Assembly: GCF_963678635.1 (NCBI RefSeq)
Contig: NC_087063.1
Span: 18,170,143 to 18,211,813, forward strand
Direction of reading: 5' to 3'
Length of the DNA stretch: 41,671 nucleotides
From: Symsagittifera roscoffensis
Taxonomy: Eukaryota > Xenacoelomorpha > Acoela > Convolutidae
The notes under the pieces were generated by a model. It worked only from the letters and a program-made list of their open reading frames with translations, searched no databases and was not told the origin of the DNA. Shown here piece after piece: positions 11,901 to 23,900 of the stretch (position 1 is its first letter; every line of letters begins with the position of its first letter). A program made the translations under genes and the position numbers.

Positions 11901-14900
11901 AAAGTACTTTAGTATGATATTCCATTAAATCTAAAAATTCAATCTATTCAAATAATTATTCGTGGTAGCAATTTTGCGTGAAAAAAAAGTTAAAATCAAA
12001 GAAAAACTAGCTGAAGACAAAGTCCTGCCATACTTACAGCGATCAGAACAAAAATTTATGAGCAACTAACCATTTCCCGTATGTATGGACAATTGGCCGC
12101 AAAGTTTTGCAATGTTGCGTCAGTTAACTAAAACAAAAACAGAAAACATCATATGTTTCCAATAGAGCAAATGAATCAGAAATGTTAATATTCCTCTCTG
12201 AAAATAATTGATTTTTTTTTTACTTTTCCACTATTACATTCTATAAGCAACTCACATGATTGCACTCTTCGACATCAAGCTTCTCCAGCAAATGTTCTTC
12301 AGTCCGATTCTAGAAAAGAGGCCAAAAAATAACATAGCCAACTTACAAATGGAAAAGAGTAATAAACGCAAGAAAACAGAAAAAAAAACTGAATTCTTTG
12401 AAAAAAAACTTCAATTTTCGAATATACCCTTTAAGCTAATTGAATTTCACGAAAAATTTATGATTGGAGTTTTTTTTGATAGATTAACCCAATTTGGAAA
12501 GCTGGATCAATAGTTAAGTTTTTATTTCACTGGGAGTTTAACATTTTTGCTGTTCGATAGTAGAGTTTGCCTTCCTTTTAACAAAGGAAATGACCTAAAC
12601 ATAGCCAATCGAAGATTGGAAAAAGTAATGAGCGCAAGTAAACAAAAAACACCGACTTCGTTGAAACTCTCGAATCTCAAAGAAAAAAAGCAGATTAGAG
12701 ATTCTATGAAAACAGCTTTTTTGGTAACATTAATCCAACTTGAGAAAACTGGATCAACAGGTAAAATTTTTATTCCGCTGGAAATCTAAAAATTAAATTC
12801 CATTTTCGAAACTAGAAATCGTTCACGTTTTTTCCCGCCATTTCCACGTTCGTATTTGGAGAGTGCTATTAACGCCACTTTCAGCAGATGAATTTCAATT
12901 AACTCAAAAAGTTTATATATATCTAAGTGCATTCATAATGCAGCAATATGTATCAATGTACATCTGTAATAATTAGATACTTTTATTCATATTTTAAGAC
13001 TTTTTCCTGAAAAAAATCAACCTGACCTATAAATGAGTACTCACTACGTTCATTACTCTTAATAGCAACAAATTAGAATTGACCCAATATAAAAACCAGG
13101 GGCGGATCTAGGATTTTCTCGAGGGGGGCCGGATTTTCAAAACAAAAATTTTTTTAGTTCGACCAAATTGTTTTTCTGAGCTCTCCCAAAGCACTAAAAA
13201 GACCCTGTCTTGATTTAAGAAAATTCTGCGCCCCAGGCAAAATTTTGAAAAACAGGCCGAAAAAGGCGTTTTTAGGCACTTTTGGAAAATTTTGACCTAA
13301 AAATCGCGTTTTTTGGCGCGCGCTCCCCCGTCAAAATCTCAAAATTAGTATATATTGGCGCCGAAGACGCCTTTAGAACATTTTTAGGGTCCGTCACCAA
13401 ATCTGGATATCTCAAAATAGTACAAAGGGGGACCCTTTGGGTTGGCAGGGGGTCGGATCCCTTAAACGGGTCGTCCGCCCACTTGCCCCCTGATAAAACA
13501 GGGGTGTGGGGCATGTTTCATTGCCAAAGGAGTGTACGGCCAAACATTTTTCACCCATCAACATCGATTAAACTATCTTCTTTTAAATTTTTGAGAGCCT
13601 TATTCTGATTAGATATGAATTGTCATTTGCGATCCCCCAGGTGAAATGATTTACCCTCGTGAGATGACTGAAGCCCACGTCGGTAATAGCTGCACATGAG
13701 TTCAACTCAAGGTTTCTAAACAAAATTCAAGTTAAGTCAGGCGAAGTCGAAAAAATACCATGCTTATGAGTCATTTGCCCATTCAGGGTAGAACAAAAAT
13801 GAACGCATGAGATTTTATATTAACTGATACCACAAAACCACGAAACAATATACTTGACAATTAGACGATGTAAGAATTATGCGCTCGATCAGGCCCTGAA
13901 ATGGTTAAAGATTTTGCCGAGCTGAAATAATTGCCCATCCGCTCATTGATCTCCCACAAAACAGATAGGCATTTTCGCCCATAATTTAGGGTCGTAAAAT
14001 CTTCTACACTGTTGTTTTGAAGGCGTGTGTTGGATTTTTGGTGAACCGACAGAACGATTAATTGTTTACACTTACTATTTTTTAGAATAATAATAAATTG
14101 CTTACAAAACTAGATTCCGTCCATAGTAAAATTAAGAGATTCCGTCCATAAAGTTTAAAAACTTTTCACTGAGTGCCTAAACGCGCCTTTTTCGGCCTGT
14201 TTTTTTCCAAAATTTTGGTCAAAACAGGGTCTTTATAGTGATTTGGGAGAGCTTAAAACATCAATTTGGTCAATATAAAAAAAGGTCGACCGATTTTTTT
14301 GATTTTTTTTGCGGAAAAAAAACATTGAAAAAAGTCGATTACCTAGCGGCAACCAAGGCAAAAAATCTGGGTGACCTAATGGCCAAAAAAATGTCGTCAC
14401 GAAAAAAAATTCAGCTACAAATTTTTACAAACATTTTGTACTGACGCAGGATAAAATGCGTAAATTTCCCATGCCCTAATTAGCTTCCACTAAAATAAGG
14501 TAAGAGAGGAGTGCCTACTTTCGTTCTTTCGATTGAAGTCAATATCGAACTCGGCAGGGCAGTTTTCAATAAATGGTGATAACTTCCAAAAAAACGATAA
14601 CAATGGATAGGGTGTAGCGGCTTTAGCAGAAGAGATCCCCTCTATCTGTTCTTTCCATTGAAACCTTAATTTGAGATTTGGCGATGCTGTCTCTGAGAAA
14701 AAAAATCTAAGAAAAGGAGTCAAACAATCCCCCGTTGAAATTTTCGAAGGCCGTTGAAAGTGGAGTACGGTAAAAATAGACAAGGCAAGTATGCAAACAC
14801 ACGTAGCAGCCCGTCTTTGCGTTGGTATCAGTTTTTTGAAAATCAGTGAATTAGTGGTAGAGAAAATTTTAAATTTTAGCAAAAATAGGAAAAATTCGAA

Positions 14901-17900
14901 AGCGTTGCAAAAAATTCCGAAGCGTCGCAAAAATTAAAACAAATAGAAAATGAAATCCTATGCACTTTCATATACACAGTTGTTTGTTGCCTTCCAATCT
15001 ACGCAATATAAGTTGACTAAGCCAAAAAAAACCAAAACCGCGTTAATTTGAAAGAAGAATTTTAAAAAATCAAAATCAGACCTAATAAAATGACAAAATA
15101 CAGATCTTTCATTTACAATTTAAAAAATCTAAATCGAAACCAAATCCATCCCGTACAAAAGAAAGTCGATAAAAGTTAGTACCAGACAATAAAAACACCA
15201 TTAAAAAAAAACGAAAACGAACCGACGGAAACTGGGCCAAAAACGACGAATTAGAAAAAAATTTTATATTTTTTTACGAAATTATTTGAAAAGATAATTA
15301 CTGCCCGAAAGGGATTCCACCTACTTACTACCTAAATAGAAGTAGTTTTATATGAATTTTCAAAAAATGGTCCATGCCTTTACCATTCCTACAAAACTGA
15401 CCGATCTGTGAACAAAGATGTTTAAGGGGAAAAAAGGCTAGTACACGATCGCAATACCATTGCTTATCGCAAGAGTAAAAAAATTTATAGTCGAGTTTAA
15501 CTTATAAATATAATCAATATCGCATCTTGTTAACTAAACAACCCTCTCTTTCCCTTTCCAAAAGGGTGAAAGTCGTTAAAATAGAAACCACATGAGGGGT
15601 TTAGCTTACAAGATCCTCGATATCTATGAGAGACTGGCACTAGTTTGTGTGCTATCATTTTTGTACATGTGCTATCACCTGATGTTTGGACAGTTGTGTC
15701 CAAGTGCGAGGAGGGACTGGTCGGAGATGTGGGGTATCTGGGACAGACACATTGTCTCCAGAAGAGGACACCCCTCACACACCCTGGTCACGCCCTCGTC
15801 CGTCACTCGCTACACAACACATCACATTGGAACTCTTAATAATCAGACCAAACTATTTCCAGTATGAGTCCATAATAAGGCATTCTGACATGAATAATTG
15901 TCAATCAAGTATTATTTTTTAAGAACTGTATCTCTATCGATCAATTATTTAGGACCAACTCTATTCATTGAGACGTCACTGCCATTTGTTTACTAGACAA
16001 CCCTTACGGAAGTATTAGTTTTAATGACTAACATTAAATCATTATAACAAAACAGTTCGTATGTCAAAATGCCAATATTTCAAATTAAAAACCGAAATAT
16101 TGGCTTTGAAATAAAAAACCTCCAGATATTACTGAAGAACATAATTTTGGACTTGAGGTTGCCTTTATATGCAATTACCAAACCTCTTAAACCAAGGAAC
16201 CATGTCTTGGTCGGTGCGCAATTCGATATAAAATGTTCACTAAAATATGCGTTTAATGTGGAAAAACAACAATCAACTAAGAGTTCCGAAGAGTTCAGCA
16301 CTTAACTAAGCGTTTAATGTGAAACAGACAAATCACACAGAGGCAAAGCTGCGCTTCGCAAACACGGCTCTTTTCCAGTTTTCTATCTTCCTATAAAATT
16401 ACAAAAACAAGATGTTCAAAAATTGTTCACATGGCATTTTGCATGTAGAAAATGTTGTACAAAAATGTTCTCCTGCTCACGCTGACACGTTTTGATGCAG
16501 TTTTAAATTGAAAACTCATTTTAAAGACTTTTATATATTTTGAACATCAGAAGAAAAAATCAAAGAGGGAACTGAAAAAGAGCCGCAAACACTAGCGAAA
16601 ACACTGGACAGGACAAAAAGCAGCTCTATAAAGAGCAATAAGAAAAAGTCGAAGTAAGCCTCAAATTAGTAAAAATTCCGCTACGTCTCAAATTCGATCT
16701 GCGACCTAGAGATTTTGAGTCTCACGCACTAACCATTCAGCCAAGCACGCTCCATACATCACAAACACTAGCCACAAATAAACCATAGAACAGATGCTAA
16801 GAAAATTCCAATGCTAGATCGCTATTATAGCAAAAGTGCCGCCAAATCAGTGAACACTTTCCACATTCAGTGAAAACTTTTGTTTGCGATGTAGGTTAGA
16901 ACACAAAGAAGGTTCATACTAATACACTACAGTGTCCGATAGTGTAAGCAAACGAAATGAATTGAACTTACACAAATCAAAAGTCATAGTGCGAAAAAGT
17001 AAATTTTTGACTAACACATTCTAGGACTTTTCCTGAGAAAAGCTTTCAAACCCACAACACCCATATCTCGAAAGCTGTTAAGGCTATAAGGCTCATATTT
17101 CAAGCCTGGGCTCGCAAACCTAGGATGAGAGGTGGTATTATAACAAGCAGTTGTACGGGAACAAAACTTGAAATTAAGTTTCTCACTGTTTCGGTGTATC
17201 AATGACATGACATACATAGAAGCCTTCATATCCTGAAAACTATAGGATTTGATAGCTTTAGTCTGAGCTCGCATTCCTATACAGTGCAGTCGTACAGTTT
17301 GAGCCAGCAAGCAATCAAAAAACTATAAAATTCGAAACTGATGAAATATTTTCAAGTGTAATGAGATTCCTGATAACTATCCTAAAAACATCTACATCAA
17401 AAAACTGATAGTTCAGAATAAAAAAAAACTGATCCCAAAAAAAGCTAAGTACAAATTTGATCCAAAAAATAGTTAAGTACAAAATGGTTTTTTAAAAAAC
17501 GTAAGCTGTCCACCATACAACAAGATAAGGCAGAAGCCCATATGCTTGGTTAGATAATCCTTCCCTCGTTAAAACTAGTTTTTCAGCTTTAGCGCTCTAA
17601 CGTGCAAGCGTACCTCACAAACAATATACGACATTTAGGTGAAAGTAATGACATGACACGATGAGCAACTGAGCTTGAAATTACAAAAAAAATAATAGGT
17701 AGGAAATGCTGCAAAAAACAAAAATGCTGTTTTCCCTAGCAAACGACGCAGAGCCGGGTCACTAAACCGTTATAACAAAAACCGAAACCAAATATGTCAA
17801 ATTAGGTTTTTGAGCGAAAAAAAGAGAAATATACCAAGTCAGGTTTTAGTAGATATAGAAATAACCGCAAAAAATCAAAACTACCTTCAATAACTATGCA

Positions 17901-20900
17901 ATTGCTTACAGCACAAGAAAAATATGTGATGTTGGAACGATTGTAACGAAATGTTGGATGGATCCATGAATACGTACCAGAACTTCATAAGGCAGAAATA
18001 GCCGTGTTAAATATTTCAGAATATGAAATATTATGAGAAACACATACGGCGCACTTGAGGACGTTGATGACGATTAGTCTGTTCAGATTCTGGCCAATCA
18101 ATGTCATGCACGCGTCGTTAAACTGAAAAAAAACTTCGATTCACATTTTTGTTACTCATTAAAACTTTTCTATACTTAATGCTCACTGTTGTTTAGAGTA
18201 GATTCGACACGTGAAAAAAAATGAATGTATTTAATCAGAAAACACAATTTTTCATCCCTTTCGGCAGATGAATCTGAACAAAAATGAATTACAAAAGTAG
18301 CCATTTCCAGGTCGGCCTTTTCCGCGTCTAAACAGTGTCGAAAAATCCAATTTACCACTAAAGCAATTTATGTTAAGAGGTCAAGGTCACCGGCATTGCC
18401 ACCCTTTTAGCATTACCTATTAATGAAAAGCACTGACCTTGTCTACACCAGCACAGCGAAGTCTTAAAATGTTCGGACATCCAGAAGTCAGTGCTGCGAA
18501 GCCCACATGAGAAATATGTTTGTTCCAGGAAAGATCAACATCTTCTAAATTGGCACATCCTCTTCTGCAAGAAAAGAAAACGATTATACCAAGCCAGTGC
18601 TGAATCTAGGGCCTCGGGACAAAAAGCTTGCAGCTTTCTATTTTAACCGATAAAATGTCCGAATATTTTCTTCTGATGTTCTACAGTTTTTCAGCAGCTA
18701 CCGGAGATTCAGTGCTAAATTTTTGGCAATCGGAAATCGAATGAAATCGCGATACAAAATTTCGATTACTGGTCGCTTCATAGCTTAAAACGGCAGGTCT
18801 ACTTACACAAAACAAAAAATAAATAAACACTGATTAAGATTAGGAAAAATTTAACTTTTGAAATATTTAAGAAACAATTAACCCGATTTAAGCACTATTC
18901 CACAAGATGCATAACATAGCTTGCTTATATTTGAGTCAAAAGTGCGCAGAAGTTGAATCTTTATTATCACAAAAGACGATATATCTCACCCGACAGAGAT
19001 GAGAGAAGAATCTGATATCTTATCGCATGAATCTAAATTCAGTGTCTTCAGATGTTTAGCATAATCACCCAAAGCCTCGCAGGCACTGAAAAAATTCAAA
19101 CAACAAAATTTAAGGTACACGTTTTTGAATCAAAAAATAATTTGCTGAAATTCACTCACCGATCTGTTATGTCTCGACACTCGCGAAGATTCAGTTCCTC
19201 TATCTGATTACAATTTTCGGCGAAAATCCTGAAAAATTCAGCGGTTTAAGAGCTGCACATTTCACCTATTATTAACCAGATCATTTGCTACTAACCTTAT
19301 GGCACTGTCGCCTATATTTTTACAGCCCTTTAGATTGAGAGATTTCAGGAAAGGACCCGCTCGTCTAGAAAGACTCTTTATAACGTTGCTCTAAACAACA
19401 TTTATCAAGAACAGGAAAGTTTCGGGCAGAAGGCAACCAAACAAGAAGCTTACCTCGACTGCTATTTGGAACGAGAAAAGGTCCAGTACTTGCCAGTTTT
19501 TCCCATCTTTCACCAGCTCTCGCCACTTCTGTTTAATCAAAATATATTTTTTTGTAATTCAGTTAATTAATGTTTGACCTATTTTCAACGAAGTCATTTT
19601 CAGAGCAAAGCCGCGCAAAAATTTCACATCTTCTTTTGCAAATCGTGGGAAATGTTTATTCTTCAACATTTATGTTCGGGAAAACTTTCCCCGTTTCTAA
19701 TTGGACAGTAGATACTTTGCAACAAAACACAGCAACACCATACAAATTTTGCGCAGAACTAGTAAATCGTGCAAAAACCATTAAAAAAATATTAATCTTT
19801 GAATGGTCGAAAAAATTTACGGTATCGAAAACCCTTGATCTGTTGATATCCTCATACACAATTGGCTCAAAAAGGCAGTCGAAAACAGATCGCTAGCAGG
19901 TCAATGAGACGAATTTTTTATCGCTTTATCAAATCTTCATTTTCAAGGAAAATTTCAAGGACTTATGTCGTCACACGCATCCATTCTTTGAGTGTAGGGT
20001 TTGTAATTACAAATTTTGTAGTTTTTTATTCAAATTTTCATACAAATTTTAAGAAATATAAAATTTTGTGAAGTTTTTTGTAAGTTCTTTGAAAAAAATT
20101 CAAATCAACTAAGAAACGCCATATCTGGGAAACTAAAAGCAATTGAGCAGTCGCAATTGGACGCAAAATTTGCAACTCCTGAGATTACTCTTACAGTAAA
20201 AGAAAAACGTTGGGAAATTCAAATTTTGTGAAACTTCAACCTTAAGTTTTCTAATAAGATATTTTTTTGGAAACCAGAAAGAAGTCACATCTCGAAAACT
20301 ACTAAGATTTGATCAGTCTCAATTGAAGGCAATATTTGCAATCTTTGACAGTACTCTGACAGCACGCAACCACAGGGTTGGGATTTCACTTTTGTGAATT
20401 ATTTTGTAATTTTAGTTTGAAAGTTTCCGAAGAAATCACGAAAACCGTCATATCTCTTGAACTTGTAAGATTTGGGCATTCTTAGTTGGAGGCTGAATTC
20501 GCAACCCCTGAGATTACTATGAGACACCCTCCAAACACAGGCTAGGAATTTCGAATTTTCATGAAATTTTTTTTTTTTTAATTCACCAAAAAAAACGTCA
20601 TATCTGAAAAACTACAAGGTTTTGAGCAGTCATATTTGGCGGCAAAACTATCAACTCCTAAACTTACCCTGACAGCCTCACTACAGAAATGGTTATTTCA
20701 AATTTTGTAAAAATCCTAGAAAACGTTTTGGAATTTTTCAACATCTAAGTTTTTTTTCATAATTTCTTAAAAAATCCGAAAAACGTCATTTCTCGAAAAC
20801 TACAAGGATTTGAGCATCCATATTGAGACGCAAGATTCGCAACCCCTGAGAGTACCCTCACAAAATCCAACAACAGGATTGAGATCTCAAATTTTTGGAA

Positions 20901-23900
20901 GTTTTTTTTGAAAATTTTTGTAAAAATCATAAAAAAACGTCATATCTCGATAACTACAAGGACTTGAGAATTGAGATTTGGAGGCAAGATTCGCAACCCG
21001 GTGAGTACCTTGACTGCCCCTAATTACTGCGTGAGAGTTTCAGAAATTGAGAAACTTTTTAAACTTGAATGTTCTAGAGAATTTTGAAAAATCTCGAAAA
21101 ATGCTGTATCTCGTTAACTAAAGGGATTTGGTTATTTATATATGGAGGCCAGAGTAACAAAACCTGCGAAAACCCTGACAGAATCCAGCTATTGGGTAGC
21201 TCATTTCAAACTTGATGAAATGAACTGATTGTAAACTGGAAAAACGAAAAAAAAACATTAACCATTGCAATATACGATATAGCTTAGACGTTCAAAATTC
21301 TTTTGGTAAACATTCAAATTATTACGTTGAAAAAGCTTAAACACAACGAAATAGTAAAGCCCGCATTTAAATATACAATGTAGATACGTAGATAATAGAT
21401 AGATTAAAAAAACAGGTAAACAGACAGACTTAATTTGACTTCGAAAAAAAATTCCCGAAAAATTAATGACCTTGCGGAAAGCTCATCGAAAAACTTTTTA
21501 AAGCATCGCAATATATGACATAGCTTAAAAGTGAAAAAATTCTTTCGCAAAATTAGAATGCTTAAATATGGGAAAAAGCTGTCAAAAGCATTTAAATAAA
21601 GTAAGTATAGATAGATAGATAGATACAGATTTGTTGAAATAGTAGCAACACTAATTAGCATTTTAAATGTAGCTTTTAACTGAATTAGCTTAAGTGATAC
21701 ACTTTGGCCATATTATTACACTTTGCTAACGGCTGAAAATTTGCGACTTATGTCGTCACACGCATCCTTTTGATTTTAGAAGTCACACAATGCAATTCGA
21801 ATTAGTAGCCCGACAAAGAATCGGTTCTAAAAAGAAATGTGAAGATTTCAATAGAAATGAGATTTAACTAACGTGTAACGCACCTCTGGTACGCCCGAGT
21901 TTTTAACAACTCATAAAAAACCGCATTTATTGAAAATAAGATCTGCATTCTTTGAGTGTAGGGTTTGTAATTGCAAATTTTGTAGTTTTTTATTCAAATT
22001 TTCATACAAATTTTAAGAAATAAAAAATTTTGTGAAGTTTTATATAAGTTCTATGAAAAAGTTTCAAATCAACTACAAAACACCATATCTGGGAAGCAAT
22101 TGAGCAGTCGCAATTGGACGCAAAATTTGCAACTCCTGAGATTACTCTTACAGTAAAAGAAAAACGTTGGGAAATTCAAATTTTGTGAAACTTCAACCTT
22201 AAGTTTTCTAATAAGATATTTTTTTGGAAACCAGAAAGAAGTCACATCTCGAAAACTACTAAGATTTGATCAGTCTCAATTGAAGGCAATATTTGCAATC
22301 TTTGACAGTACTCTGACAGCACGCAACCACAGGGTTGGGATTTCACTTTTGTGAATTATTTTGTAATTTTAGTTTGAAAGTTTCCGAAGAAATCACGAAA
22401 ACCGTCATATCTCTTGAACTTGTAAGATTTGGGCATTCTTAGTTGGAGGCTGAATTCGCAACCCCTGAGATTACTATGAGACACCCTCCAAACACAGGCT
22501 AGGAATTTCGAATTTTCATGAAATTTTTTTTTTTAATTCACCAAAAAAAACGTCATATCTGAAAAACTACAAGGTTTTGAGCAGTCATATTTGGCGGCAA
22601 AACTATCAACTCCTAAACTTACCCTGACAGCCTCACTACAGAAATGGTTATTTCAAATTTTGTAAAAATCCTAGAAAACGTTTTGGAATTTTTCAACATC
22701 TAAGTTTTTTTTCATAATTTCTTAAAAAATCCGAAAAACGTCATTTCTCGAAAACTACAAGGATTTGAGCATCCATATTGAGACGCAAGATTCGCAACCC
22801 CTGAGAGTACCCTCACAAAATCCAACAACAGGATTGAGATCTCAAATTTTTGGAAGTTTTTTTTGAAAATTTTTGTAAAAATCATAAAAAAACGTCATAT
22901 CTCGATAACTACAAGGACTTGAGAATTGAGATTTGGAGGCAAGATTCGCAACCCGGTGAGTACCTTGACTGCCCCTAATTACTGCGTGAGAGTTTCAGAA
23001 ATTGAGAAACTTTTTAAACTTGAATGTTCTAGAGAATTTTGAAAAATCTCGAAAAATGCTGTATCTCGTTAACTAAAGGGATTTGGTTATTTATATATGG
23101 AGGCCAGAGTAACAAAACCTGCGAAAACCCTGACAGAATCCAGCTATTGGGTAGCTCATTTCAAACTTGATGAAATGAACTGATTGTAAACTGGAAAAAC
23201 GAAAAAAAAAACATTAACCATTGCAATATACGATATAGCTTAGACGTTCAAAATTCTTTTGGTAAACATTCAAATTATTACGTTGAAAAAGCTTAAACAC
23301 AACGAAATAGTAAAGCCCGCATTTAAATATACAATGTAGATACGTAGATAATAGATAGATTAAAAAAAAACAGGTAAACAGACAGACTTAATTTGACTTC
23401 GAAAAAAAATTCCCGAAAAATTAATGACCTTGCGGAAAGTTCATCGAAAAACTTTTTAAAGCATCGCAATATATGACATAGCTTAAAAGTGAAAAAATTC
23501 TTTCGCAAAATTAGAATGCTTAAATATGGGAAAAAGCTGTCAAAAGCATTTAAATAAAGTAAGTATAGATAGATAGATAGATACAGATTTGTTGAAATAG
23601 TAGCAACACTAATTAGCATTTTAAATGTAGCTTTTAACTGAATTAGCTTAAGTGATACACTTTGGCCATATTATTACACTTTGCTAACGGCTGAAAATTT
23701 GCGACTTATGTCGTCACACGCATCCTTTTGATTTTAGAAGTCACACAATGCAATTCGAATTAGTAGCCCGACAAAGAATCGGTTCTAAAAAGAAATGTGA
23801 AGATTTCAATAGAAATGAGATTTAACTAACGTGTAACGCACCTCTGGTACGCCCGAGTTTTTAACAACTCATAAAAAACCGCATTTATTGAAAATAAGAT

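Larger units (their letters stand above)
3628..12070 (-). other. FBXL intron 13, 8.4 kb, repeat-filled
   Basis: The largest intron of the gene, between exons 13 and 14. It carries family A copies (3,960-4,105; 10,127-10,620; part at 11,545-11,650), several tRNA-like SINE heads and tails, and the composite repeat B (5,270-8,295). I see no nested gene. The 71-residue ORF at 7,152-7,367 lies in sequence repeated near 26,290-26,370. Confidence 0.75.

Noticed and set aside
14490-14930. 146-residue minus-strand ORF as a gene
   Set aside because: No domain, no plausible splice partner, and transposon-like surroundings; length alone is not enough.
15530-15922. Four overlapping ORFs of 64-91 residues on both strands in a GC-rich patch
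   Set aside because: The patch is FBXL exon 10 on the minus strand; the ORFs are shadows in other frames.
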